Shown piece after piece: positions 10,107 through 20,700 of a stretch of DNA of 64,000 nt. Position 1 is the stretch's first letter. Every line of letters begins with the position of its first letter. The notes beneath the pieces are model-generated. The model did not search any database, had not been told where the DNA came from, and worked only from the letters and a program-made list of their open reading frames with translations. A program made the translations under genes and the position numbers. Location: contig JAHQIY010000001.1 in NCBI GenBank assembly GCA_019054805.1, positions 5,532,501-5,596,500 on the forward strand, in the 5' to 3' direction. The stretch is from Brachionus manjavacas (taxonomy: Eukaryota > Rotifera > Eurotatoria > Ploima > Brachionidae).

Positions 10107-10475
10107 TTATTGAACCGAAACTGTTTTTTTTGGACGACCTCGTCCTCTTTTTTGCGACGCATTAGTATTAGAAGTCGATTGAGTAACTACAAATTCGCTA
10201 GCAACTGACTCAATTGTGTTAACTACGGTCGTAATAGGAGTTTCAGCATCAGTTGAAGTTGTTGAAATTGAAAAAAGCTCTTGATTTAAAGGTCCGATTG
10301 AGTTTCTTTGAAATGCTGGTAATGCTTTTTTACGACGACCTCTTGAGGCATTTTTTTCGATTCTTAAATCGTTGGCTGGGAAAGTAAGCAACTCTAAATT
10401 GTACGCCATACCAATGACATGCTTACAAACGAATTTCTTTTTCCAAAATTGACAAGAACAATAGCTTAACTGCAA
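10107..10475 (-). pseudogene. MULE-type transposase C terminus with SWIM zinc finger (left copy, truncated)
   Basis: The frame reads CSCQFWKKKFVCKHVIGMAY, a SWIM-type CxCx(n)CxH zinc finger that follows the catalytic region in Mutator-like (MULE) transposases. It ends with an AT-hook-like KRGRGRPKK. The upstream two thirds of the gene, still partly present in the right arm, are missing because of the 887-bp deletion at about 10471. The left copy keeps the frame through GRRKKALPAFQ, where the right copy has lost one A. Confidence 0.6.
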
Positions 10476-10560
10476 TCAAACTTGATTCTTCTAAAGCAAA
10501 TTTTTTACTAAACATTTCTGGTTTTTCATTTATCCATAAATGTCGGAACACAAGGGGAGG
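10472..10560 (+). mobile_element. LINE endonuclease fragment flanking the LTR element
   Basis: The plus strand reads IKLDSSKANFLLNISGFSFI and then HKCRNTRGG, part of an AP-endonuclease domain of a LINE. It is the mirror of 16555-16646 and is cut by the LTR that begins at 10561. Confidence 0.6.
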
Positions 10561-10886
10561 TGTAATACACCCTACGTATCACTTGATCATCAGCTTCTCA
10601 ACTGATGCGCAATGATAAGAAAGAATTAATACATTTGTCACGTATCTCAGAAGATAGACGCTTCTAGATGCTGATATAAACATTTATATAATAGTTCACA
10701 TCTTGTCTTAATTATAAGCCCGTGTTCTTGACACGAACTCATGGGTATAAATAATGATTCCATTCTCACTGCTTGGAGAGATATTTTTAGGGATTACACT
10801 AATTATATAAATTGTTAGAGCTCAACAATTACTTAATAAACTATTCAAAAGTATACTTGTTTTATGATTCATTAACCCGCCTTACA
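10561..10886 (+). repeat. 5' LTR of Ty3/gypsy-like retrotransposon
   Basis: This 326-bp LTR is bounded by TGTAA...TTACA. It contains GGTATAAATAATG as a likely core promoter. The first 224 bp recur at 15678-15901 with about five differences. The 3' end is fixed by the TTACA inverted terminus and the primer-binding-like site that follows. Confidence 0.85.
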
Positions 10887-10888
10887 TC

Positions 10889-10906
10889 TTGGTAGCAGCG
10901 ATAAGT
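10889..10906 (+). promoter_or_regulatory. Primer-binding-like site
   Basis: TTGGTAGCAGCGATAAG begins 2 nt after the LTR end. TGG complements a tRNA CCA end, and similar TTGGTAGCAG starts are common in metazoan gypsy-like elements. I cannot assign the tRNA. Confidence 0.5.
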
Positions 10907-10910
10907 AAAA

Positions 10911-12025
10911 ATGTCCACAATGAGTTTCTTTTCATTGCCAATTTCCATGGAATATTGCGAAAGTTTGCCCGTTCAGGCACTTGTTCACATGGTAAAAGCT
11001 CAGAACCACTTGGAAACCGATTTTCACCACCTTGAGGTAAATGGAACATTAGTAAATGGCTCAGAAGTAGAACAAGCTGATTGGTTGGAGAAAATAACGG
11101 CTACTAAGGCTCCTAAGAAACTTTTAATTAGTCTTCTGACCCAAAGAGCGGTACTTGTAGCAAAGAAAAAGGAACAACCAGATGCAAGCCATCAAAATAA
11201 ATCGACACCCCAATCAAGCTTATCAACTACAACGGAAAGTACTCATCAACAAGAGCAAATTATTGAACCAGACATGTCACCAATGGAAAATAGGGTTTTC
11301 AATAGACGTCCACAGTTTAAGATGGATGATATCCCGAAACTATATGGAAACGACAAGGATAAAATTGAGGAATGGATCTACCTTGTCGAAACAGAGGCGG
11401 AAGACCAGGGAATTGATAAAAATAGATTAGTCACTGCAGTTAACAAATTTTTAAGAGGTAATGCTTGCAATTGGTCAGGAATCTTAAGAAAAAGAAAGAA
11501 AACCTGACATGGGTTGAATTGAAATCTCACCTGTTGGCCACTTATAAGCCAGACGATGTCCAAAGAACTTTAAGATCCGAATTAAAGGCAATCAAATTGG
11601 ACGTGAATTATGTGGAAAATGTTCTGAAATTCGAGCAAATTGCCAACAAAATCGAAAAAATAGATGAGTTCGAGTTGGTATGGATGTTTTTTGACGCGGT
11701 TGACCCCCGCGTTAGAGCTGAGTTGGAAAGAAAAAATGTCAAGACACTTGACGATGCTATAACTCAAGCTAGGATATTCAGTAGGAGTACGTGGAGTGTT
11801 AATAAGCCAGTACCCGTTTATTATTCAAGAGACAATTATAAGAAGCGCTTAAAATCATTCTATAACTTAAGAGAGAAAGAAATTGATAGAGGAAAAAACT
11901 TAAATAATAAAACAGATGATAGAGGTAAAATCCCTGTCTGTTACAGATGTAAAAAACCAGGTCACATTAAAGCAGATTGCAAAGTGAAATTGTTTAGCGG
12001 CGAGAACAATAACAAATCAAATTAA
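10911..12025 (+). pseudogene. gag polyprotein, frameshifted
   Basis: Two overlapping frames (10911-11507 and 11465-12025) together cover a gag protein. The break lies in the A/G-rich run near 11490-11505. The first part contains the capsid-like stretch with IPKLYGNDKDKIEEWIYLVE and VTAVNKFLRGNACNW. The second has VELKSHLLATYKPDD, LKFEQIANKIEKIDEFELVW and a CCHC zinc knuckle, CYRCKKPGHIKADC, near its end. The zinc knuckle and the W..L motifs support Ty3/gypsy-type gag. No intact gag frame remains. Confidence 0.75.
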
Positions 12026-12085
12026 GGAAGGAATCAGAACAAAGGAAAATGGAGCAACCCGAAGAAATCATACTTAGCAGAAGAA

Positions 12086-12808
12086 ATGGAAGAACCAGAG
12101 TCAAACAATCGTAATCGTGATACTGAATACGTTTGCACAACAGGTAACTTACTGAGAATAAATGGTCTTGTAGACGGTAAACCAGTTAAGTTCGCTATCG
12201 ACAGCGGATGCACAAGCTCTATTATTTCAAGAAAAACTGTTAATAATTTTGGATTAAGAATTTTACCATCCAGTTCGAAGATTAAAACAGCTGATAATAC
12301 AATAAGCATGGTAGTCGGCAAAACAGAAAAAATAAAACTGGACTTTCAGGGACATGTATGCTTTATGGAGTTTTTGATAATAGACCACGAGGATAACGAT
12401 GGACTTTTAGGTCTCGATTGGTTTATGCAAACATGTGCTAGTCTTAATCCAAGTCAAAAATTGATAAAATTTCCGAGCGATTTAATCTTGATGAACTCGG
12501 ATGAAGACGAAATGGACACATTGCTCACGGAAGAAGCGTGTAGTATCAAATTCGCTAATGATTTTGAACTGTCCGAGGACGAATGGCCTCTAGAAAAATC
12601 AAAAACTAAATTGGTTATTAAACCACAAGAGGAGCTAAATGACCTCAACCACTTCAGGCAAGCTATTGATGCTATAAAAGATAGATTCGCAGCAGAAGTA
12701 AGAGATCTTAAAAAATCTAATGTCGACAAGCATATCATTAAGCTAAACTTGAGACTATCAATAAAAGGAAACCTCCCAAAAATGTTAAGCAAGTTCAATG
12801 TTTTCTAG
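12086..12808 (+). pseudogene. Retropepsin plus start of reverse transcriptase
   Basis: The aspartic protease is seen as FAIDSGCTSSIIS (the DSG active site) followed by GLLGLDWF, the usual second hallmark. The frame then runs into VRDLKKSNVDKHIIKLNL, the start of the RT domain, and stops. The catalytic RT fingers and palm that should follow are missing. The sequence jumps within about 50 bp to the RT thumb in another frame, so this is an internal deletion. Confidence 0.75.
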
Positions 12809-13797
12809 GTTTATGTGGTTATTATAGGATTTTCGTAAAAGATTTTGCGAAAATTGCAAAACCATTGTACGACTTAGTAAAAAAAGATATTAAATTTGAA
12901 TGGGGAAAGCCTCAACATGAATCGTTCGAAAATCTAAAATTGATCCTGACGTCAGAACCTGTCCTTAGACAACCTGATTGGAATCGAAAATTTATACTTC
13001 ATTGCGACGCTTCAGGTTATGCGATGGGCGCTATTCTAGCACAAATTGATGAAAATGGAAACGAGTATGTATGCGCTTACGCGTCACGACTACTCAAAGG
13101 TGCCGAAATTCATTACAGCAGCACTGAAAGAGAATGTTTGACAGTTGTGTACGCAATTAAAGAATTTCGCACAGAGCTGCATGGATTCAAATTTCTAGTC
13201 AATACAGATCACTACGCGTTGATGTGGCTTATGAACATCAATGAACCTACGGGAAGATTAGCCCGTTGGGCTATCTATTTACAAGCTTATGACTTTGAGA
13301 TAGTCCATAGGAAAGGAACCCAACATTTAAACGCTGATGCTGTTAGTCGGCCAGTGCTTTCACTACAACCCATTACTGATAACGATTTTAATGATCACAT
13401 TGACACAACTTCACTTAAAAGTCTTGACGTCTATGTAGATGACACATTACTGTATTATCTAAAAAATGGTCGATTTCAAAATGGATTGTCCAAAAAGCAA
13501 ATTAAAAGAATTGAGAAAGCAGCAACTCAGTATTATTACGATAGAGAAAAAGATGAAATTTTTAAAATGGGACGAGATAATGTTTCACGCTTGGTACCGA
13601 AACCTAGTAACAGAAGCGGTTTTATTTTAAAAGCACATGTTTTGGGTCACTTTCAGGTAGAATCAACAACTAAACGAATTAAAGAGGATTACTTTTGGAA
13701 AAACATGGAGAAAGACATTGAAGCTTTCGTACAAAGTTGCGAGGTGTGTAAGAGAACTGTCTGCCACATTTCCACTCCAGAGATTAAAATTAGATAA
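12800..13797 (+). pseudogene. RT thumb, RNase H and integrase zinc domain (deleted pol)
   Basis: The frame opens with FLGLCGYYRIFVKDFAKIA (thumb) and continues to FILHCDASGYAMGAILAQ, SSTERECLTVVYAI, VNTDHYALMWL and HLNADAVSRP, the RNase H domain of Ty3/gypsy pol. The integrase HHCC zinc domain follows (HVLGHF ... SCEVC). The frame ends shortly after the second Cys pair, and the DDE catalytic core is absent. The next recognisable integrase part is the chromodomain in a different frame. Confidence 0.8.
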
Positions 13798-13999
13798 GTC
13801 GCCTTCTACTAACGGGGGGAAGGACGAAGCTATTTTTGAAGTCGAAAAAATAATAAACCATCGACTGAATAAAAACAAAAAATATGAATTTTTTGTCAAA
13901 TGGAAAAACTATTCACTTAAACATAATTCCTGGGAACCTATGGATAGTTTCTTGGGAAAGAAACCAATTGAAGATTATTGGTCAAAGTTAAACAAACCT
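13766..13999 (+). pseudogene. Integrase C-terminal chromodomain
   Basis: The frame reads FEVEKIINHRLNKNKKYEFF, then VKWKNYSLKHNSWEP, and IEDYW. This is a chromodomain with the aromatic cage pattern (F/Y at the start, W in KWKNY, W/E in SWEP). Chromoviral Ty3/gypsy integrases use it to target modified chromatin. It is fused in frame to a linker leading to the env-like ORF; the catalytic integrase core in front is deleted. Confidence 0.8.
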
Positions 14000-14053
14000 A
14001 AAAAAGTTGGACCACCAAGAAAGACAAATGCCAATCATGTGACATTTCCGAAT

Positions 14054-15537
14054 ATGTTGAATATTTTAATTACAATTTTATTCTTTCTCATAAAACCTTT
14101 GTCAACAGTAAGAATTAACGGAAGGTTTACTGTCTGTGAAACACCGGACCAAACTAATATTGAGAACACCCTAATTCTAAATACCGAAAAGGACTGTTAT
14201 GCAAGTCATGCCACTCAAAAAGTTTTTGTAGAAAGTGACAAAAAATTTAGAAGAGTGGACTTACTTTTCAAACAAATACTAACCATAGATGGAAATGGAT
14301 ACGAATGTAGTAAACAGAAAATTATAATTGATGCATACGTGAACCTGTTTGGTTCTAGAAGCTCATCAAAAAGCATTCATAAAGTGGAAATTGGTAAGAA
14401 AGAATGTGAAAATATGGTAATTTCAAGGACATGTGAAGGATCAAAAATGTCCTGTGAGAATGATGATTGTATATTTGATGGTACGCCTAAAGAAATATTC
14501 AAGTGGCTTAGACCTGTAATGATTTATGGATTTGTGTGTACTGTTAAAAGAGTTACCTTGAAAAGCAAATCAAACTTAATTTTCGATACCTGTGATTTTA
14601 AACAATTGGAATGTAAACTTAAGTCGTCATTTGTTTACTGGATCAAAGAAATTGTAAATTTCTGTCCATATCGACTTTATATGACAATTGGTTTAAATTT
14701 ACCCTTTAATAATGTTTTTAGTAATACGAATGGCGATCAGATTTTCAAAATAAACCAAACCTTTAACGAATGTGGTATGAAACTTTGAGGTTCTACGGAA
14801 GGTTTATTTTTGACTTATAATCGTACAAATTTGTCTAAAATCAAAGCTGATTTTGTAACAATTCACGACCTTATCTTGGCAGATAGTGACGGAATCGAAC
14901 TCAAGACTTATACAGCTCTAGATAGATTGAAAGAAGAAATATGAAATATAGAATTGTCAAGCCTACGAACTTTCCGCCATCACGAATACCAGTTTGAAAT
15001 TTTATACGCTGGGATTAAAACTTTGATTGTATATGTTAGGGATGGTATTATATTCGTGCCTAATTGCAAAACAAGTTATAGTGTTGAAGTCGAAAATTAT
15101 GACGGATGTACAAGAGATCCAAGTCTCGTTTGAATTAAGTGGCAAAAGAAATACCGGATACCTAAGTAAAAGTAATATTATAAGATATGATAATGAGGAA
15201 CAATGCAAAGCTAAGAAACTCCTATTATGAAGATTTTGATAACTCCTATTATTATCGAGGATTACCGTTCGGGTTAAGTCATTTCATCAATTGGCTAAAG
15301 AACTCGATGAGAAATATTTTGCTGGTTATAATATCAGGCCTCATTTTTAGTTTCATAATTATCATTGTTTTATTTTTCATATGCGAAAAATGCATTTCTT
15401 AAAAAAGCAATCGAAGAATCCACTTTACGTAAGAACGACAGCATTCCTTTAACCGAAAGTGGAGGCCAAGTCACCGCCGAAACAGAAAATAATAAAAAAA
15501 TGACAGAAACGTCAATCAAAGAGATCTTAGAATGTTA
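14054..15537 (+). pseudogene. env-like glycoprotein ORF, broken
   Basis: The ORF starts at ATG 14054 with a hydrophobic signal-like stretch (MLNILITILFFLIKPLS) followed by a Cys-rich ectodomain (for example CETPDQ, KKECENM, SCENDDCIF). A TGA at 14786 interrupts the frame. More coding fragments follow in shifted frames at about 14789-14943, 14945-15134 and 15115-15230. The segment at 15187-15402 has a strong membrane helix (NILLVIISGLIFSFIIIIVL) and a short Cys-containing tail, and a further frame runs to 15537. The layout (signal, ectodomain, C-terminal anchor) is that of an envelope-type protein. I cannot assign its fusion-protein class. It is non-functional as it stands. Confidence 0.6.
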
Positions 15538-15654
15538 GAACTAAGCATTTAATTAATTTTTTTTTTAATTACCTTTTAAATATTTTTTAATATAACTATT
15601 TACTTTCATATACTGATGGAATTTAAAATCTTAAACAAGAATCATCAGAGACGA

Positions 15655-15677
15655 TGATATCTAAAGAGCGGGGGATA
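15655..15677 (+). promoter_or_regulatory. Polypurine tract before the 3' LTR
   Basis: AAAGAGCGGGGGATA immediately precedes the TGTAATAC start of the second LTR, the position and composition of a plus-strand priming tract. Confidence 0.6.
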
Positions 15678-15901
15678 TGTAATACACCCTACGTATCACT
15701 TGATCATCAGCTTCTCAGCTGATGCGCAATGATAAGAAAGAATTAATACAATTGTCACGTATCTCAGAAGATAGACGCTTCCAGATGCTGATATAAACAT
15801 TTATATTATAGTTCACATCTTGTCTTAATTATAAGCCCGTGTTCTTGACACGAACTCATGGGTATAAATAATGATTCCATTCTCAGTGCTTGGAGAGATA
15901 T
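15678..15901 (+). repeat. 3' LTR, truncated after 224 of 326 bp
   Basis: This matches 10561-10784 with a constant offset of 5117 and about five substitutions. It then stops abruptly within GAGAGATAT, exactly where a 23-bp inverted repeat begins. The last 102 bp, and any target duplication, are missing. Confidence 0.85.
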
Positions 15902-16207
15902 CCATCTTTTCCTTTGATGTTTTACAAATCGGAGAACCTCTTCTGTTGTTCTTCTTTTCTGCTGGCTTCACGAATCTTCTCTGTATATCCGACTCCTCTC
16001 AATGTTCAAGTTTTTGGAGACTCTTTCTAAGCCTAATGCTGCATTTTGATTTTTAAACAATTCTGGGATAAACGATGAAAGTGAGGCAAGAATTAGAAAG
16101 CCATTTACAGTCGAGTCTTGATAATACGATGTGTTTATGCGGAGAACGGTAGTTAGCCGGGTCGGTACTAATTTTTTTTTAAAGCATCAAAGGAAAAGAT
16201 GGATATC
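15897..16207. repeat. 311-bp segment with perfect 23-bp inverted ends
   Basis: The first 23 bases (15897-15919, starting GATATCCATC) are the exact reverse complement of the last 23 (16185-16207). The interior is GC-richer than its surroundings and non-coding. It abuts the broken LTR. It may be a small inverted-repeat transposon or a copy formed during repair of the broken LTR. Confidence 0.55.
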
Positions 16208-16299
16208 CGACGAGACATGGGCACTAAGTCAAAAACATAAACATAAAGTCTAGCATTTTAGTCGCCCAAAATTAAAAAATATTTGAAGTTATTTTCATA

Positions 16300-16375
16300 A
16301 AGAAAAAAAAAAATTTCATAGAATAAAATTCATTAAATATTAAATTACTGAATACCCATTCAAAAAAAGTTCTTT
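16300..16375. repeat. Dispersed repeat shared with the histone arms
   Basis: About 65-70 bp (CATAGAATAAAATTCATTAA ... TGAATACCCATTC) are nearly identical to the sequence just after the LINE C-terminal remnant at 18909-18975 and its mirror at 9030-9093. It is probably a LINE 3' untranslated segment. Confidence 0.5.
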
Positions 16376-16379
16376 ACTT

Positions 16380-16790
16380 AATATTTGAGAAAGTTTTGTA
16401 TTATTTTAGGTGATTGCTGGTTGAAAATAGCATATAATAATAATGTCTTTTTTGAAAGAGTCTGACTTTACAGGCGCTTTCATAGCAAGTAACTCCCTGT
16501 CAAACTTATCAAGTTCAGTAAGCTGATAAAATTCAATATTGTTCTACAACGCCACCTCCCCTTGTATTCCGACATTTATGGATAAATGAAAAACCAGAAA
16601 TGTTTAGTAAAAAATTTTCTTTAGAAGAATCAAGTTTGATTTCGTTTAAAAGAACTATATCAGGATTGTTCTTGCTAGAAAAAAACTCAAAATGTTTCTT
16701 TTTATTATTTAAGGAGTTATAATTCCAGTGGATAATCTCTAAGCAAGGAAGATTATAAGAGGGCTTTTTAACATTTTTGAAGACTAAAAG
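16380..16790 (-). mobile_element. LINE AP-endonuclease domain fragment
   Basis: The minus strand encodes CLEIIHWNYNSLNNKKKHFEF, NNPDIVLLNEIKLDSSKENF and RNTRGGGV, then after a frameshift NNIEFYQLTELDKFDREL and KKDIIIICYFQPA. This is the order of a LINE apurinic endonuclease domain (N-terminal WN, catalytic NE, GGGV). It is broken by at least one frameshift and has no downstream RT. Confidence 0.7.
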
Positions 16791-16922
16791 GAAAGAATAT
16801 AAGTAAATAAATAAATAAAAATGATTAGTTTATTTGCTTGTGTTTTGATTTTATAATGGCTTATATTATTATTTTTATTTATTTCATATTAGATATTTGG
16901 CTTATCCAAATCAAAACTGAAA

Positions 16923-17895
16923 ATGACTGAATTTATTGAATCTGAAGAGTCATCATCAACATCTATTATTCGCATAAGAGCTAACAATGGAAACGATACT
17001 GAAGTCGATATTGAAGAACCAGCACCAAAAAGAAAGAGAGCGTTTTTTGAGTATTTCGAGGAGCAACGGATGTCTGAATACACGATCGGATGGTTCGAAG
17101 GGTATGCTGAGGGTTATCCTGGTACAAACAACGGGATAGAATCGATGAATAACACTATCAAAAAAATGCAACTTTACGAGATCGTTTACCTCTTAGAGAC
17201 TTTGATAGAGTGATGGATCAATTGATCGAAAGGTGGTCGAAAGATAGAAATCCAAGTTTTCAAACTACGACAGAGTTTAAAACAATGCCAGAGATATCGA
17301 CTCATGAATGGACACTTGGTTTTAATTGGTGCAAGTCAAAAAAGCGAATTGTCAAAATAAAACAAGAAGAAGAGGTAGTGACATGCATTGTGTGATCTGA
17401 GAAAAGTGACGTAGAAGCTACGAAAGAAAGTTGTCGTTTTTATTTAAACACGATCAGTTGGAATTCCCTCGATGAATTTATAAAATGGATTAACTCACAT
17501 AAAATAGTAGAAATCAACAAAGACTGTTGGCAGTTAAGCTAATGTTCTTGTCAATTTTGGAAAAAGAAATTCGTTTGTAAGCATGTCATTGGTATGGCGT
17601 ACAATTTAGAGTTGCTTACTTTCCCAGCCAACGATTTAAGAATCGAAAAAAATGCCTCAAGAGGTCGTCGTAAAAAGCATTACCAGCATTTCAAAGAAAC
17701 TCAATCGGACCTTTAAATCAAGAGCTTTTTTCAATTTCAACAACTTCAACTGATGCTGAAACTCCTATTACGACCGTAGTTAACACAATTGAGTCAGTTG
17801 CTAGCGAATTTGTAGTTACTCAATCGACTTCTAATACTAATGCGTCGCAAAAAAGAGGACGAGGTCGTCCAAAAAAACAGTTTCGGTTCAATAAA
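16923..17895 (+). pseudogene. MULE-type transposase, C-terminal half with SWIM finger (right copy)
   Basis: Open frames at 16923-17213 and 17210-17395, with continuations to 17895, give YTIGWFEGYAEGYPGTNNGI and ESMNNTIKK, the W.eG....TNNg.E..N..iK motif that ends the catalytic domain of Mutator-like transposases. MDQLIERWSKDR and the SWIM finger CSCQFWKKKFVCKH follow. Frameshifts near 17205, a TGA at about 17396, a stop before the SWIM finger at about 17541 and a missing A at about 17675 make it a pseudogene. The N-terminal DDE part is absent. The left arm retains only the last 370 bp. Confidence 0.65.
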
Positions 17896-18116
17896 AAAGT
17901 GAGAAATCAAAAAATAAAACAAATAAACTAAATTAGTTAATTTAATAATTGGAATTTGCCTTTTTATAATATATTTGTTTTTTATTTTTTTTTCTATTAA
18001 TAAAAATATTTTTGCTCCTAATTGATATAATAATTGCTTCTTTTTTTTGCTAAAAAATAATAATAAATCTGCTCCTCGAAAATATAAAAATTGCTTCTAC
18101 AATAATTATTTTTCTT

Positions 18117-18416
18117 TTATAATTTTGACGCTTCATTCATGGATTGATTGTCCATTGGTTCTACTCCTTTAGGAGAGTTTTTGTTCTTTTTTCTTTGGTA
18201 CAGTTTTTTTGAGACTGAACTTTTTAAATTTTCAGGGCTGAGCTTCGATTCATTTCGTTTCCTACCTCTGTTTGAAATATTAATTACTTGCATAAATAGG
18301 AAAGCTTTTGGAGGGTTGTTTGGTTTTGATTGAACCAACGAAGTTTGATTGTTCAGGTCATTTATCCTTTGCTGGACCTTGTCATCTAAGTTAGGTTTGA
18401 AATTTGTAGGTGGCAT
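18117..18416 (-). CDS. Uncharacterised 99-residue ORF (right copy)
   Basis: This is the mirror of 9586-9885 with one amino-acid difference (LKSSVS). The frame and ATG are retained. It is a basic, low-hydrophobicity protein with no recognised domain, flanked by the MULE remnant and a LINE C-terminal remnant. Confidence 0.35.
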   Translation of the reverse strand: MPPTNFKPNLDDKVQQRINDLNNQTSLVQSKPNNPPKAFLFMQVINISNRGRKRNESKLSPENLKSSVSKKLYQRKKNKNSPKGVEPMDNQSMNEASKL

Positions 18417-18759
18417 AAATTATGTTGAGTTGAATTTAATTTTTGACATTTGTTTCTGTTGAGGATTTATTTTTGGATTTGTGAGATGGTTGAAATGGTT
18501 TAAAGTTGAAAAAAGATGGTAATTTTTTGTACTCTTATGAATTTGTCTTTTGTTGACAATACAATTGAGTTTTATAAGCTTCAAATCCACAGTCGAACAA
18601 AATAAAATTCTTAACAGATTGGATAATTTTTAATTCTTTAATTCTTCTCTTATGAATCTTGATTATGACTGAGAAACAATGAAAATTGTTTTCGAAAAAT
18701 AATTAGAAATTATGTGAGAAGATAGTTTAAATATTCGAAGCTAAAATTACAAATTATGT

Positions 18760-18909
18760 AAGGTACGACCAGCAGTAACATGGAGGTCGACAATCGCGAA
18801 AGAGTTCATCGAAATGGGAATGACATGGGGAGAAGCAAGGGTAAAGGCAAAAGATTGACTTGAGTGGAAATCAAAAGTAATGATCCTATGCACCACAAGG
18901 AATGAATAA
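18760..18909 (+). mobile_element. LINE ORF2 C-terminal remnant (right copy)
   Basis: The plus strand reads VRPAVTWRSTIAKEFIEMG, MTWGEARVKAKD, a TGA, then LEWKSKVMILCTTRNE and a stop. This is the typical LINE ORF2 terminus. A tail beginning AAAGAAAAAGAAAAATTCATAG follows directly. Confidence 0.6.
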
Positions 18910-19041
18910 AGAAAAAGAAAAATTCATAGTATAAAATTCATTAAATACTAAATTAATGAATACCCATTCAAAAAACTCTAAAGCTATTTTAATAAATTTA
19001 GATCTTAAAAATTGGTTTGCTCTATTTTTTAAATTTTGTTT

Positions 19042-19057
19042 GGCCCTGAAAAGGGCC
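19042..19057 (-). terminator. Histone 3' stem-loop of H4 (right)
   Basis: The minus strand reads GGCCCTTTTCAGGGCC, 35 nt after the H4 stop. It is the mirror of 8945-8960. Confidence 0.9.
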
Positions 19058-19092
19058 GGGAGTTTTGATGTGGAAAATGATGTAATGTTGCA

Positions 19093-19422
<330 letters not shown>

Positions 19423-19478
19423 TTATTTTAAAGATTGAAAAATATTTTTTAATTGATCTTCAGTGCAGAATAAATTTT

Positions 19479-19486
19479 TATTTATA
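19479..19486 (-). promoter_or_regulatory. TATA box of H4 (right)
   Basis: TATAAATA on the minus strand, the mirror of the left copy. Confidence 0.6.
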
Positions 19487-20084
19487 ACAAAAAAAGCCAT
19501 TTTTATTATTATTTATAATTTGACCTTTTGTTTTTGCAAAAACCAATCAAGTCTGTTTAATAATTGTGCATAATAAAGACGTATATTTTTTTAAATCTTT
19601 TTTTATTTTGGATCATTAGTTTAACAAAAAAATCTTGTCTAAACCCAAAAAAAAAACGCGTTGCTCTATTAAAAATGCTTAAATATAAAAAAAAATACAA
19701 ATCATCAGAGTTTGTGAAAAGTCTAAGTCTAAAAGAAAAAATTAAAATTAACTTTGACTTTGTAAAAATCTTTAAAAATCTCAAAACGTTTAGGGTCTAC
19801 TAAAGAAATTTTATAAAAAATTCAATAAAATTTACAAATTAAATTTTAAAAGTCAACTTTTACTCGAACTTTAGCAGATTTTAAAGTCAATTTTTGACTT
19901 TTGACTAGCTCTTCAACTAATTCAGAAATACATAGTTTGTTTAAAAAATTAAATTTTATTTTAGACAGAATTTAAAAATGTAACGAGCTATTTAGAGCTT
20001 CTAATTACATTTGGAATCATTTTTTTTGGACCATTTCTTTCAAATGGATTTAGGTGCATTATTAGGGATGCAAATATCTTAATG
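19487..20084. other. Spacer between H4 and the LINE remnant (right)
   Basis: The mirror of 7918-8515. It is AT-rich with only low-complexity antiparallel open frames. Confidence 0.5.
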
Positions 20085-20700
20085 TATCAATTCTATGAAA
20101 AAATGTCAATTATTATCTAAGCCGATGAAATTATCTTTGTTGTGCCCAGTCGACTCTCATCTTCAATACCTCCTAAATATTTGCAGTGACTACTGTAATA
20201 AATGAAGGATTAAGTTCAAATTAAACAAATCATGCGTAATCAGCTGTATCCTTCTCTCTTCGAATCCAATTTTTATATCAATATTTCAATTCTAAAGAAA
20301 TCTGATCAGATTGATTACCTTATTATATCATTGGTGTATCCTTTAGATCTAATCTTGACTTCAACACCCACGCCACAGAAAACTTTAAAAAAGTTCATCG
20401 AAGCTACTTTGGTTGCTCGTACTTCATGAAAAACATCGGTGAATCCTTTCCGGATGTCAAAACCTTCATCTACAAAACTTACCGCTTATTCAAATTTACC
20501 TATGGTCTTGAAAACCTAACTCTCATCTGTGGGACTAAAACCTTTCTTAATCTCTCACAAAACAACCTAATCAGACAAATGTTTAACCTTCGACCAACAT
20601 GTCACAGAGTGCTCAAAGTATTGAAGATATTTAATTTTAAAGAAATTCATCTCTTCTCAAAGCTATCTTTCATTAACTCAATCAGATTTCAAATCTGAGT
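20085..20700 (+). mobile_element. LINE reverse-transcriptase C-terminal remnant (right copy)
   Basis: This is the mirror of 7302-7917. In three frames it reads IIIADEIIFVVPSRL, then GVSFRSNLDFNTHATENFKK, then KTFIYKTYRLFKFTYGLENL. These are a degraded catalytic box, the region after it and the C-terminal helices of a non-LTR RT. Stops and frameshifts exclude function. Confidence 0.65.

Larger units (their letters stand above)
10561..15901 (+). mobile_element. Defective Ty3/gypsy-like LTR retrotransposon with chromodomain and env-like ORF
   Basis: The order is LTR, primer site, gag with zinc knuckle, retropepsin, RT/RNase H remnant, integrase zinc domain, chromodomain, env-like ORF, polypurine tract and truncated LTR. 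The RT fingers and palm and the integrase DDE core are absent, so it cannot move by itself. Several frameshifts and stops are present. It occupies the loop of the histone palindrome and lies in a LINE endonuclease fragment. The two LTRs differ at about five of 224 compared sites, so insertion is fairly old, which contrasts with the nearly identical arms. Confidence 0.85.
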
